Shown here: positions 20,931-32,612 of the stretch, in pieces
Layout of the letters: each line of letters begins with the position of its first letter
How positions within the stretch are numbered: the stretch's first letter is position 1
Assembly (NCBI GenBank): GCA_963662175.1
Contig: OY759224.1
Coordinates: forward strand, 20,159,489-20,223,488
Direction of reading: 5' to 3'
DNA length: 64,000 nucleotides
Source: Aradus depressus
Taxonomy: Eukaryota; Arthropoda; Insecta; Hemiptera; Aradidae
Made by a program: the position numbers and the translations under genes
The notes under the pieces: generated by a model
Databases searched by the model: none
What the model saw: the letters and a program-made list of their open reading frames with translations, nothing else
Told to the model about the DNA's origin: nothing

Positions 20931-20985
20931 CTAACATATATTAATAAAATTTGTGAGAGGTCAGACTCCATTTTTATATGTTTAA
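20931..20985 (+). repeat. Hammerhead B element, 5'-truncated core
   Basis: CCTCGAAAGCCGGCTAAC retains the 3' half of stem II, GAA, stem III and the cleavage site, but CTGATGA is missing. It is followed by TAATAAAATTTGTGAGAGG, as in other B copies. A functional ribozyme is not possible. Confidence 0.7.
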
Positions 20986-21516
20986 ATCTGGGATAAGAAG
21001 TAATGGTGATTCCGATTCCAGTTGGAAAATAAGGTAACAGTATAAAAAAAGATGGAACACAAATCAGAGTGAGTGGTCACCCAGGGACTTTAAGTCAATT
21101 AAAGCCGGGTCCACTGAAGCTTCCTGGGACCTCCCCACTTGAATCTGGTCCTCATTCTGACTGGATATGTACCTAAGGAGACCTCGAAGAGGATAAATTT
21201 TCCCAGAGTCCCTCGAGAGAGAAAGAGAGAGACTACGAGAGGGCCTACACTATTAGGAAGGCGCGGGGTTCCCCCCCTCCTAAATTTGTAGAGAGAGTTG
21301 TAAAGAGAAGAGGAGCCCTCTGGATTGGGTCCAGCCCAGGCTCCAATATTTAGAGCACCTTTGGGGGACAGTACGGGTCTAGGTCGGGAGGTAAGCCAAT
21401 CCCGGGTGGGTTCGGATTAGATCAAGACTTACTTTGGTGGCTTCGGTTCAAATGGTAAACAACTAAAGGTAAATTGGCAATACACTCCAGAATATATAAT
21501 ATATAATGTACCTACT

Positions 21517-21583
<67 letters not shown>

Positions 21584-22740
21584 CCAATCTCTCCCTGTGT
21601 GAGTGCAAATCACGTAATTAATAAAATAAATAAAATTGAGATCGAAAAATTATTAAAATTGAAAATTATTTAAATCGCGACTTTAATTAAACAATGCCTG
21701 AATAGCTGAAAGCACTCCCACGGGAAGAACGGTTACAAGATCCTAACGGTTAGTTGACATCAGTAATTAACAATAATTAATTACTGTTGTCAACCAGAAG
21801 AAGCATGAGTGGGGGGGAATGAAATGAATCAAACCTATAACTTTAACATATTTATTTTAATGAGAACATATTTACAAAACAACAATTGAATATATATAAT
21901 TTGGCCGTGTGTCTGAAGGACTGAATTATAACTTAATTACGAGGTACCTCGATACGATATCCATGGCGAATGACGGCGTGATCACCCTTTCTGGACTTCC
22001 CGTAGAAATCGTCTATTCACATAGTCCCTGAAGATCTGCGTAGTTTCGAGGGCACACCAGAAGTTACACCCCCACTGACTTTGCACCGTCCAAGATCAAA
22101 GTGTGTCTCTACGACTAATTCACATATTCAAACTGATATTACTTATAGAAAAGATACGTGGTGATCACCCAAGACATGAACGAAGAAAACTCAATTGACA
22201 TATTTAAACTCAACTGTACAATATAAAAAGAACGTGGTGACCAGCCAAGACATGAACGAAGAAAGTACTTTCACATACTGAAACTAGGCTTTACAAAGAG
22301 AGGAACGTGGTGATCCACCAAGATATGAACGAAGAATGAGTAAAACGGGGAGTGGCTTCCGATATCCGACCGTGGTAGGGGACAGTTCTCGAAGCTTGAT
22401 TGGTCGTCGGACTCCGCCCATTTTATTTCCAGCCAATCGCATATTACCAATTAACATCTGCCTCTAGTTGTGTGAAAACCTGGAGTAAGAAAAAAAACCT
22501 TTACTGCTTATTCCTTATACACCGGATGTAGACAATTATCTTGGCTTCCTTTCCATTGTGTCTCTATTATTCTTTATTTTCGCTCCCAGCGATCGCGATT
22601 CTCTCGCAAGCATCGTTGGTTCCGAGCATTCTCTTCCAAATGCAATTCTCGTTTATTCAACACCACACAACCCATACTTTGCTCCTAGCGATCGCGATCC
22701 TCTCATAGACATCGCCAGTTCTGAGCATTATCTATAGGGT
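20986..22740. other. Less AT-rich unassigned region with small tandem repeats
   Basis: The region is visibly richer in GC than its neighbours. It holds a (TC)n(TA)n microsatellite (21513-21577) and three diverged repeats of AACGTGGTGA...CAAGACATGAACGAAGAA (22155-22340). Two diverged copies of a ~105-bp unit containing AGCGATCGCGAT lie at 22575-22735. No coding domain is recognised. It may be an unclassified element or a fragment of a gene flank. Confidence 0.4.
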
Positions 22741-22749
22741 AGACATGCT

Positions 22750-22779
<30 letters not shown>

Positions 22780-22795
<16 letters not shown>

Positions 22796-23525
22796 AGGTA
22801 TGCTCCCCACTTCTTGAAGTCAATAGATACAATAAAAAAATTTAAATTTCAACTAAAAATATTTATGTTAGAGAAAACCCTTTACACGGAAACGGAATGT
22901 TATTCTCACTGTTCAAAAAGAATAAAACAACCACAATAAAAAGAAAAAAAAAGCGTGTTTCATATCCAAAAAACTTTATTTGATACAAAGCTTTCATTTT
23001 TATTGTTTGGGCAGAGTTCCTCCACACCTTAAAGGTCAGTCCAATGCACGTTATTGTTTTATTTATTCATTTATAATTTTTTATTTATTTAGAATTTTTT
23101 ATACATCCATTTATAATTGATTAATCTTTATTTATATATATATATAATTTTTCATATATTGTTATAGTTACATTGTTTGCTATATCTCGCACGTCCCGAA
23201 ACATCATTGGGATAAAGACACTTCCGAAGAGTTTTTTGAAAAATAGTTATCTTAATTTTTATTGAATTGAAAAATGTGTCTACTTATTATAAATATATCT
23301 TGTATTAATTTATTTTGTATACTCATATATTTTTAAGTATTTATTTGTTCAGTTTTTATTAATTTCATTTCACTTTTTTTAATAGTTTTGTTATTACTAC
23401 TAATCATAGATGTGTTAGACTCAAGTAGTTATATATCTAATATATAAGCTATCTTAATGAAGAAATTCATTTGACGTATCCTATTACCATGTATTGGTTT
23501 AATGGAAATAAATTTATTATTATTA
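22780..23525 (+). mobile_element. Probable LINE 3' end
   Basis: The short C-terminal reading PHFLKSIDTIKKFKFQLKIF (22803-22860) resembles the last residues of Jockey/CR1-type ORF2 (LP..L+SI.....FK..LK). It is followed by a long AT-rich tail ending ACCATGTATTGGTTTAATGG and an (ATT)n end. The same tail occurs at 15598 and, reversed, at 15830 and 43850. Confidence 0.45.
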
Positions 23526-24190
23526 TGGGAATTAAAAATGGCGATTTACTACAAGGAGGTATTAATCATACTCTCTACTTTTTATTTTATTTGCTACGAT
23601 GTTTATAACAAGTTTTATAATTATCCTTTTATATTTAGTACAAAACATTTGGCTGGTGTTAACAAGGTTTTTTTTAAATTTCAAAAGGGAAAATTTTGTG
23701 CCGAATAAAGTGTTCTTGCGGGAAGTGATGTTTAATTATTTTCTTTCTAAAAAAACTGCAGCAAAAACCGTTTGCTATTGGATATATTGATATCTCAATC
23801 TCGAATTTTTGCAGTATTACAGTACTCCTTTATCCTAAATGTATAAGAATGTAAATATTTCAACATTAAAAACTGGCTAAGCAGTAACTCGATATAATTT
23901 TTCAAACTTTGGCCATTCCAACATAAGTTGAAGCTAACTTGGGACTTTTTCACAATTAAGCAGTTCTCTAGCTCACAGCCTCATTTTAACTTTTAACTTA
24001 ATTGTTATTTATTTTTGTTTCTCTTCTGACTACTGACTAGCAGTGGTGGCAGACCAAGGAGGACGGAGAAGATTTGTACATGATGCTCTTACCTTCCTGA
24101 AGAACCTAGTCTCCTTAGCAAATCTAAAAATACTCCCGGGGTCCAATCCTCTATATATCATCAAATCTTTTCAAAAAAGACGAAATGACT
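23526..24190. other. Unassigned AT-rich sequence
   Basis: Overlapping low-complexity ORFs at 23502-23790 show no domain. No termini are recognised. Confidence 0.3.
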
Positions 24191-24555
24191 GCACTTGAAG
24201 GCCCCAAGTGAAATGAACTTTATAAAGACATTGGGGTATGTGTGGAGGAGGCGGCGCCATTAGTGAAGTGTATATAGTTTGGATAGTGGCCAGTAGAGGT
24301 CACTGCGGTCATAGTTCCTTAGTTCAACTGACCGGTCAGTCAAGTCAAGTCCAGTCTGGCACTCCCACAGTAGAGTCGGGCTTATGTCCATCAGAGTGAC
24401 GAAAGAGCGCTCTGGTAGTAGGCGATATGACCTCGTAGTATACCTAATATCATATAATAATGTATTGAAAGATTATAGTATATTATATTTTTTTAGATTT
24501 ATACTGCTATATTATTTTCTTTTAACACAAATTTTATTTATTGTTACAAGTGCCC
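24190..24555 (+). repeat. Chimeric S1-tailed repeat, copy 2
   Basis: This is the inverted partner of 10660-11090. The GGCGGCGCCATTAGTGAAG head is joined to CACTCCCACAGTAGAGTCGG, the S1 3' module. Similarity extends past the S1 part into AT-rich sequence, so the repeat unit is longer than S1. Confidence 0.75.
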
Positions 24556-25145
24556 TCAGCCCTTTGCTTCACCACCACCTCGACCAGTATATGCCCTCAG
24601 CCCTTGCTGCAAGTATTAGTCAAGAAGCCCTATAAGACGGACCCTCATTTGTTTGCATCATTATTAATCATATTCCTTCTAAATCTATAGGTGTGAATGA
24701 AAATGAATATTGTTAATCCTTTCTTGGATTTTCCCTTAGTTACCTAATCATTCCCCATCACTTACCTAATTATTGACCACACTTACCTAATTTTTATACA
24801 CACTTACCTAATTATTAACCATACTTTTTGAAATACTCGTGAATGATGCCTCTCTAAAATTGAGCAAGTTGATTTAACCGAAAATACCCTCTTCACTTGG
24901 AATAGTCTGCCGTAGTGAATAAATAGTTAAATGCAGTTAGGTATCTCGTGAATGATTCTTCAAAGAATTACATACACAATTTCACGAATTACCAAGAAAC
25001 CCACATCTTTATAATTCCAAATGTATTAGAGTCCTGAGCTATCAACATCTTCACAGTGCGCAGATGACTTGGGAGATCATCACATTGCACTTAACTCATT
25101 TTGGCCATTTTACGACTTAACACTTAACAACTTATTCCATCTGAC
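24556..25145. other. Unassigned AT-rich sequence
   Basis: Four loose repeats of an ACTTACCTAATTATT-type motif lie at 24735-24830. No gene is recognised. Confidence 0.35.
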
Positions 25146-25152
25146 CCTATAT

Positions 25153-25793
25153 ACAGGGTGGCCCAGATAAGCGGGCCATAAGTGAAATAACTCCTAAACG
25201 GTTGGATATATCAAAATTGTGCATAGGACTAATGTTGTAGCATTTGCCGAGAGTTATAGTATGGCGTCCTCGAAAAGACATAAATGTCCCTTTTAATGGC
25301 TCAAACAGCCGTTCGAAGGGCGGGGTTACCTTTTGACCCTTAACTTTCATTACATTTTATTAAAGTACTAAAGAAACAAGGAAGAACTGTGCAAACAGAT
25401 TTTTAATACGTCAAGTAGTTATCGGGAAAAAAACGTTTGAAGTTGCACGTTTTTCTTATTCTGAAGTTAGTTGGAATTTAATAACTTCTGAATAAGAAAA
25501 ACGTGCAACTTTAAAGGTTTTTTTTCCAAGAACTGCTTGACGTATCAAAAATCTGTTTGCACAGTTCTTCTTTGTTTCTTTAGTACTTTAATAAAATGAA
25601 ACTTAAGGGTCAAAAGGGAACCCCGCCCTTCGAAGGGCTGTTTAAGCCATTAAAAGGGTCATTTTTGTCTTTTCAAGGACGCCATACTATAGCTCTCGGC
25701 GAATGCTACAACTTTAATCCTATGCACAATTTTGATATCTCTAACCGTTTAGGAGTTATTTCACTTGTGGCCCTCTTATCTGGGCCACTCTGT
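25153..25793. mobile_element. 641-bp near-perfect palindromic transposon
   Basis: Left end ACAGGGTGGCCCAGATAAG and right end CTTATCTGGGCCACTCTGT are inverted, and the two arms of ~300 bp match over their whole length around a ~20-bp centre. TATA/TA flanks both ends. Each arm has an ORF with almost the same protein (MK.KGQK.TPPFE). Comparison of the arms shows mostly amino-acid-changing differences, so it is not under protein-level constraint. It looks like a foldback MITE. Confidence 0.85.
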
Positions 25794-26384
25794 ATATCGG
25801 GAGGTATCGTGCTCACAGGTACACATACATAAATGTATTTATCATATTTGTTATCTGGAGGTTGGAAAACATTAAATTCCGTTGAAAACTCCGAATGAAA
25901 TTTTTGACCATGTAATCGGTAAACCTATAGGTACTTAGTATAACTGGGAGAAGTTAAAAAGTTGAAAAATAAATTGGACAAATTGTTGTGGAAAGCAGTG
26001 ATTGGATATAACTAGAAAGTTTTACAAAGGGCAAACGGTCCATTGACTTCACTCAATCGGGCATTTGTGTGGGGGTAGAGAGGGGTTCGCCATGAAAAAC
26101 GAAATAACGGGAAATAATAAAATGTGAATAGAAATTCTAAAAAAGAGGAAATGAGGCGGTGTTATATATGAAGAAAATAGCATGGGATAGCTGGAAAAAC
26201 AGTTTCATTCAGGATCAATCAATCCACCACAGATATTTTCAATTTATCCAACGTTAATTCACATTCATCATAGCCTCGTTGTTTCAATTACTTAACGCAT
26301 TTGTCATCCTCAAATTTGTGCTGATCCATCATAATATAGTTGTTGAATAATTGTTCTACTGTTCAACGATAGGGGGAAGTTGCA
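25794..26384. other. Unassigned, with inverted Q head
   Basis: An inverted Q head (CCGTTGAAAACTCCGAATG, then TTTTTGACCATGTAATCGG) lies at 25880-25925. The rest carries no recognised feature. Confidence 0.4.
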
Positions 26385-26957
26385 TAATCGATCACCAGCA
26401 ATGTACTTCCCCACGCGGAATTAACCATTTTACTCTCTGAAAACAATTTGTCAATTTGGTTGGAAATCAATAGAAGTCTCAGAGAACCCCATAAGGAGGA
26501 CAACTAATTTCAGTTAAATCGGACAAACAGAAGAGGCGAGTGAAGTCTAGTGAAGGTTTCACAAAATTTAAAACCAAAAAAAAGTTTTTTTTTTTTTAAT
26601 AAGTCTCTTGCTAGTTTTGTTGAATCCTTCAGCACTCTTTAAAGTTTAAAAAAAATTTTTTTTTTTTTTTTTAATAAGTCTTGCTATTTTTGCTGTATCC
26701 TTCAACACTCTTTAAAGTTTAAAAAAAAAAGTTTTTTGTTTTTGACTTGACAACGTCTTATAATTTGGTAGGCCGGGCCCTCATGCACGAAAACGATGTC
26801 CCGTAACGAAAGTCACGCGGAACACACGTATCGCGCATGCACCGAGAGTGAGAGACAGCTGTTACTACTAATACAGAATATAATATATATTATATTATAG
26901 TACAGCTGTTACTTTCTGTATATACAGATAGCCTAGTTTTCCAATATTATTATTAGA

Positions 26958-27301
26958 GGGTTAGGGTTAGGGTTTATGACTCATGCCCGGGCTTTAACAA
27001 CGAGGTCATATCGCCTACTACCAGAGCGCTCTTTCGTCACTCTGGTGGACATGAGCCCGACTCTACTGTGGGAGTCCTAAATTTTGCCTACCCTAAATTT
27101 TTATTCCCCTAGGGTAGGGGTCTTTTAACGAGTACCTGACATCGTACAGGCTCGGGACCATCGCTTAACGTCCCATCCGAAGGACGGCGTGCTTAAGTTT
27201 ATTTTACCTCCCAGATAAACTAAGGGCCTCGGTCGGGTTACGAACCCACAACCTTGAGCTCAGAAGTCAAGCACGCATACCACTGAGCTACCGGCGCCCT
27301 C
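26958..27301 (-). mobile_element. S1 SINE with 13-bp TSD and TTAGGG-type tail
   Basis: TSD TATTATTATTAGA lies at 26945-26957 and 27302-27314. The tail on the plus strand is GGGTTAGGGTTAGGGTTT, that is CCCTAA repeats on the element strand, unlike the CCTAA of other copies. It is absent from the opposite arm of the duplication, so it inserted after the duplication. Confidence 0.94.
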
Positions 27302-28324
27302 TATTATTATTAGATATATACAAAATAATAATAAGATATATACTTATTAATAATAAACTCGTTTTTTAACTATTATGCTTATGAATGTTTTCTTTCTATA
27401 TTGTTTTTAAATTGTTTCAAGGTCCAAAAATTTTATTGAAATGATTTGTTATATTTGATTCTTGACACTTTCGCTATCTCGCAACTCAGACGTTGTCACG
27501 CTCATTTCGCCACGCATCGGAGTTGCACGCACCCGATTTTTTTTTAAATAATTCTCTTGCTAGTTTTGCTGTATCCTTCAACACTCTTTAAAGTTTAAAA
27601 AAAAAAAAGTTTTTTCTTTAATTATTAATTTTAAATAAGAAATTTTGAGTTTTAAACCATTCTCTCGAAATGTAAATTATAAATAATTTTTATAACTTAC
27701 TTTCTATAGCTTGGGCAGATTAAGAGACTTGATGATATGTTGTGGGCATAAAAATTAAAAAAATGTTCAGGGAAGTTCTGACGCTCTCAAAAACCCCCAA
27801 AAAATTATATATATATATTTTTTTTGCCCAGCTTGCTTTTTACTTTCTCAGATGTAGGAGGTATAAGGGATGATTCAATGTTGAGCTTTTACCGGAATTT
27901 CAAGTTACCCCACCCCTGATTCCAAAAATAAAAATAAATTTTTGTCTGTGTGTGTCACACAATAACTCCCGATCCAGAATCCCATAAGGACAACTATAGA
28001 ATTTCAGTTAAATCGGACAAAGAGAAGAGTTTTACAAAATTTCATTTGTAAATTCAAAACTTCATGAGGACGACCCCTATTAATTTTTCGCGGAATCAAC
28101 CACTGGTAAAACGGGCATCAGAGGGAGTTCGACTCAAAAACCTTAATAATTATCGATATAATTAATGTATCGACACAGAATGTAGTCCGAGGATTCAGAA
28201 ACCTCTAAGTGAACTATTGATTTTTTGACTAAGCAGCGAAAAAAACGAGGATCAAGGGCAATTGGCTCATTCATACTGACCTACACAACCAATATGTTTA
28301 GTATACCGAGGTATTGCATACTTT

Positions 28325-28790
28325 ACAGAAGTGCACCAAATCATGGTTACCGGTCACTGCTTTTTGCCCTGGGAACGCGATTTTGCTTTAATTGAACGCA
28401 AAAAAAAAAAAAAAAATAATAAAAAAAAAGCTATTTTTCCTGATGATTGGAAGTACATCATTACTTCTGCAAAGCTTTCTAAACCGTTCTTAATAACCGA
28501 AATGACAACGTAAAAAAACCTGAACGTTGTTACTAATACGCACATGAGAAAAAACTGTTAAGTTCCACATAACCAAGTTGGTTTGGTTTAAACTATCAAG
28601 TGATGACCCATCGACGGTGTATGCAAGAGAATCCCACTATTTATTGAGACCCTGGAAAACGTTCCAGCTCTTCGACTGCCGATATCCCAGAAGTAAAAGA
28701 TTTCCCTCGTATTTGCAGAAACTTATTTCCCATCAGCAAGGAAATGAAGAAATACCTGCTTCACATGATCCAGTTTATGACTAATGAAGA
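28325..28790 (+). pseudogene. DUF7869-like protein fragment (transposon-associated?)
   Basis: Two reading blocks are seen: HQIMVTGHCFLPWERDFALI (28331 on), followed after an A-rich gap by FPDDWKYIITSAKLSKPFLI, and a second one (28578-28784) ending LQKLISHQQGNEEIPASHDP. The 'TGHSF.P.DRDF..IE' and 'DDW..II..A+..KPF' pattern resembles, from memory, a multicopy arthropod/cnidarian family annotated DUF7869. There are frame breaks and no start. The opposite arm carries the same region with a stop in the first block. Confidence 0.4.
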
Positions 28791-29511
28791 ACATTAGGTC
28801 GTTATCTTCACAACAGTCACTTACTAATTTTGATTCTGTTTGCAGTATTTTGTATTGATCAATAAATTTTTTTTATGTTCCGACCTTATTTTGCAATAAA
28901 CAAATCGTTAACAATTATTGTTTCAATTCAAAATTGCGCTCCTGTAAAATTTGAAAAATCTGACATGTGTCCTTCTTCCAGACACCCTTTCAATTGATTA
29001 ATTCGCGCTGAGAAAGGACAAGAGATTTCAACAAGATAAAAGTCCCTTGGCTCAACAGGCCTTACTTACATTCTGAGCTTCACGAAATTGGAGCTCTATA
29101 AAGTATACGAGTATACTCTAAAAAAACGGACTTGGCTCAGCTCGAGATTGTCCTTACTCTTCTCCCCTCCTACCTCCGTCCTGTTTCGTATATAAAAGCT
29201 TTAATTCATACTTTCCTTTCATGAGGAAAAAAATTGTGATTTGACCATTCTTATACCAACGCTTACAGATCACTTTCTTTCCCCCTTCTCAAAATTATTT
29301 CATACTGGCATTACAGGTTGTAAGAATGTCTACTCTCAAGATTACGCTGTACCAAACGATAAAAATAAATAATTTTGAGAAGGGGAGAGGGAGTGATCTG
29401 TAAGCATTATTGGTGTAAGGAAGTCACATCACATATATTTTTCTTAATACTTATAATTTTTCAAAAAAAAAACTATAAAAAATATTTTATAGTTCATTGC
29501 TATGAGTTAAT

Positions 29512-29760
29512 ATGAAGATGGCTGATATAGTGAGAACTGATTATTTCACAGGTTGTCAAATAAAATGTAGTCTGACTCTCACAGATTTTTTATTTGTATT
29601 AACTAGCCAGCTTTCGAGGTCGCCCTCATCATCAGGCAGTCTGATAAATAACACTCTTTTACCTAATTAAAATAAGTAAATAAAATTAAATTTTTTTATA
29701 ATAAAAATAAATTATAAATAAATAAAACCTTTAACAATTTTAAATTTCATGGATGGGGAC
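29512..29760 (-). mobile_element. Hammerhead B element, single copy
   Basis: On the minus strand this runs from a tail-proximal segment (ATCCATGAAATTTAAAATTG) through the hammerhead core to TCACTATATCAGCCATCTTC. It matches one half of the inverted pair at 36907-37430. The boundaries are inferred from that comparison. Confidence 0.75.
29600..29640 (-). ncRNA. Hammerhead-ribozyme-like motif, subfamily B
   Basis: Minus strand: CTGATGA (29635-29629), one extra T, stem II GAGG/CCTC with a GCGA loop, GAA, stem III AGC/GCT with a TG loop, and cleavage after A29604. Stem I is short here (C-G and a G-U pair). The core residues are intact. Confidence 0.6.
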
Positions 29761-29922
29761 ACTGTTGTATGGTATTTATCAATTTTCTGCAAAATCCGTC
29801 GAAGGGAAAGAGCACCAGTGAAGCGGGTCGATTCAAATACCACAATAACTTCCGATGTAATGAAAGTATCGAAACAAAATATAGTATGAAGATTCAGAAA
29901 ACTCTCTCTCTATATATATATA
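29761..29922 (+). repeat. Q repeat fragment and AT microsatellite
   Basis: Q blocks (CAAAATCCGTCGAAGGGAA, ACTTCCGATGTAATGAAAG) precede a (TC)(TA) run that borders the pogo-like insertion. Confidence 0.6.
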
Positions 29923-30524
29923 CAGTAGAACCTCTTTAAGTCGAACCTCGATAAGTCGATAACCTCCCAAACTCGAAAAAAAAGTTTTGTTCCTTTCCCT
30001 TCAAGCCCCAAAACTTCCATTACTCGAAATCTCAACCCTCTATTAGTCGAAATAATTAGTGAGTCCCTACAAGCCATTTTGGTACATATTTTCCCTCTAT
30101 AACTCGAAAAAATAAATTGGACCTCTGTATCTCGAACATAGTAATGTTTTATTATTTGAAACTCACACAACTCGATTATTTGAAACTTATTACCTCTATA
30201 GCTCGAAGAAAAATAAGTTACCGACTTTAAGAATTTGCCGACGATGTACTCCATTGTTTCTTAGAAAACAATATAGGAGTATACAATAAATAGGATTACC
30301 AATTATCTAAAGCAAAAAAAAATTACTGACTTTTTTTATACCTACATATACTACGTATTTTTTATTTTAAGGATGTTTTGATATAATGTTGATTTATAAT
30401 AAATATACATATGTTAGTTACCTCTGTAACTTCCGCCCATGTCGAAATCCTCCATAACTCGAAAACTCTATAACTCGAATTTGTTGGCGTCTCCCTTGAT
30501 GTTCGACTTATAGAGGTTCTACTG
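29923..30524. mobile_element. pogo/Tigger-like MITE with internal CTCGAA repeats
   Basis: Left end CAGTAGAACCTCT and right end AGAGGTTCTACTG are exact inverted repeats, flanked by TA (29921-29922 and 30525-30526). The interior carries more than a dozen variants of a CTCTATAACTCGAA-like motif (ACTCGAAA, AGTCGAAA, ATCTCGAACA, AGCTCGAAG). A minus-strand ORF (29910-30254) merely reads these repeats. No transposase remains. Confidence 0.85.
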
Positions 30525-30526
30525 TA

Positions 30527-30800
30527 TAACTCTATATATATACATATATATTAAGTTTTAACCTAAACGGTCGATTGGCTTTGGACGGAGAGCGAAAATG
30601 TAATTGATTATGTCCTACTGGGGAAGTACAGAGCAGGTGATTCACCGACACTTTTTTAGCTGCTTATCAAACACAGACATTTTTTTTTAAACATTTTGGA
30701 TCATGAGGCCTAAAAACATGAAATTCTGTTATAAAACCAACATCGAATTTCTGTCCAGTTACATAACTTCCCCTATACTCTGTATAGGTTCAAAAGTAAC
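30527..30800 (+). repeat. Q repeat 3' end and inverted head
   Basis: GGGGAAGTACAGAGC and GGTGATTCACCGACAC at 30619-30652 form a Q terminus followed by T-runs. An inverted Q head (CCAGTTACATAACTTCCCC) lies at 30756-30774. Confidence 0.65.
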
Positions 30801-31182
30801 AAGAGATCGAGATTAATTCATATTTGAGTCCCTGGGCCCAAATTGATCAAAATATTGGAGATATCTGTGTGTGCGTATTCTAATGACATGGGTCCACATT
30901 TTAAAAAGCGGATTTGCAAGTCGGAAATTGAAGCACAATTTTCAGCTAATTTGGCACAATAGAGGTAGGTATATGTTAATCAGAGAGTACGCTTGATGGG
31001 AGCTGAATGATTAATTTTAACTTGTGATTATTTCGGCCATTAACTAGTTAAATAGTAATGTTTGAATAAATTTCTACAATATGTGTCCATAAAGTGGAAA
31101 GTTAATAAAATAAATAAAAACAGAGAAATTATTTAACTTTTAATTACACAAAAATATGTACATAAATTAATTTTTTTGGGTC
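30801..31182. other. Unassigned AT-rich sequence
   Basis: No feature is recognised. Confidence 0.3.
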
Positions 31183-31345
31183 CTATCCTGTATACAAGTA
31201 CACTATACACTGCGGATATCCCAAACCACCCGAAAACCATTCTCACTTACCTACGCTGATGACAGCCATCCTTGCCCCAGATCCTGATCCCAATAACGAG
31301 TTTCTAAGCCTGCAAAAGCATCTAGAGTGCTGGGGGAGAAGTTGT
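31183..31345 (+). pseudogene. Jockey-like RT palm fragment (YADD)
   Basis: Conceptual translation with two frame changes gives GPILYTSTLYTADIPNHP, the catalytic TYADD, then ILAPDPDPNNEFLSLQKHLE and CWGR. The order YTADIP..P, YADD, AILA, LQ.HLE.W is the Jockey-type RT palm and following helix. Only ~55 codons remain. Confidence 0.82.
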
Positions 31346-31669
31346 TCTACTATAACTTAATAGTTTGATTTTAGGTTGGCATTATTTATCTGACTTTATG
31401 AAAAGTATTAGAAGTTATAACACCTTCTTTTGGTGCTAAAGAAGTAAAAGAAGGAATCTATGCCAACAAATAACGATGGGTACATATACACCTGCTTGGA
31501 GTTACCAACCTGTGTAAAGTTACTTGCTTAATGTTACTAATCTGCTTAGAGTTACTAATCTGAGTAAAGTTGCTCCTGGTAACCTGCTTGTCGTATAATA
31601 TTATATGTATATATAATATATTACAATATTATATACAATATATAATATTATATGTAAATAATATAATAT

Positions 31670-32612
31670 AATATGTTGGGATCAGGGCCTGGGGCGGTTC
31701 AACAGCTTCAGCTGTAAAGCCGCTGGTGACCGCCCAAAAACTAGTTATAAAGACCATTTTGAAAGTCCCTGCTACATTTCCTACTACGCAAGTTTTTTCT
31801 GTTTTCCCCGTTCTCCCGATCCGGCATATATACCTCAAAAACCTCCTTTTCCTAAATGCTTCAGATACTCTCTGTTCTGTTCCTCACCGATACCCGACAC
31901 GAACCCCTCACTCCACCAGTACTATCGTACACAGACCACTCACCACTTGGACGACCAAACAGACACTGTTTATTATAGCAACTCTTTTCAATAATTTGTC
32001 CAAAGATATGAAACTAGAAATAGAAAACCGGAGAGGTTCTCTGGGCAGGTACATGACTAGGGTCATGGAGTGGGTCACCGGACTGAGCTCTGATCAGGTT
32101 GAGTCCTTGTTAAGTTCTCTCTACTCTGACTAGCACGACGCTCTGTTCTGATCTCTTCCAAAGTATGCTGTTGTGCTCTGCCAACTTCATGTTCACTTGT
32201 CTTGTCTCTCACTCCATTAAAATTCAATGCCAGGTCTCCGGGTTGTCAGGTTCATTCCATCAGCACTTCATTATTCATCTATTTTTATCTTACTTTTCTT
32301 CTATATTACGAGAATATTTCTTATTTTAGTCACTTTTTCTTTTTCTCATTCTTTTTTTAAATTTATTATTATTATATTTTTTTATTTTTTACTAAAGATA
32401 CTATTTGTTATTTATTTATTTATTTTTGTATTTTTCTTTTTTTTGTATTTCTTCTCTCTATACTATGTTAAATCATTTTTAACAGTGTTTGTACAGTGCT
32501 AGCTGGCTGCTCCCCCTCCCACACTCAGACTCCGTCTTCTGGGAGGAGGTAGCCTATTTATCTTGTAATATTTATCTTTTATTTTGTAATTATCTAAAGG
32601 CATTAAATAAAA
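31670..32612 (+). mobile_element. LINE C-terminal ORF with 3' UTR and A-tail
   Basis: A reading frame from about 31678 (GIRAWGGSTASAVKPL) through QKLVIKTILKVPATFP to the stop at 32133 encodes the region after the RT palm of Jockey/CR1-type ORF2 (aWGG, QK..IK.IL, LP..YLKNLLFLN). A pyrimidine-rich 3' UTR follows and ends in GGCATTAAATAAAAAAAA. The last ~150 codons are open. It could belong to the same element as 31183-31345, with about 80 codons missing between. Confidence 0.72.

Larger units (their letters stand above)
26385..29420. repeat. Large inverted duplication, left arm
   Basis: Reverse-complement matches to 34090-38700 occur in order along the arm. Examples are 26400-26520 with 37440-37560, 27560-28020 with 38190-38680, 28200-28400 with 36470-36670, 28600-28800 with 34740-34930, and 29020-29400 with 34100-34430. 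This arm holds its own S1 SINE (26958-27301) and locally repeated A/T-run units near 26580-26740. Confidence 0.85.

Noticed and set aside
25147..25832. Paired ORFs in the 641-bp palindrome as a gene pair
   Set aside because: Differences between arms are mainly non-synonymous, and both ORFs lie within the inverted repeats.
26955..26975. Interstitial telomere (TTAGGG)n
   Set aside because: It is the 3' tail of an S1 SINE bounded by a TSD, not a telomere fragment.
32227..32502. Phe-rich 91-codon ORF resembling membrane segments
   Set aside because: It lies in the T-rich 3' UTR of a LINE.
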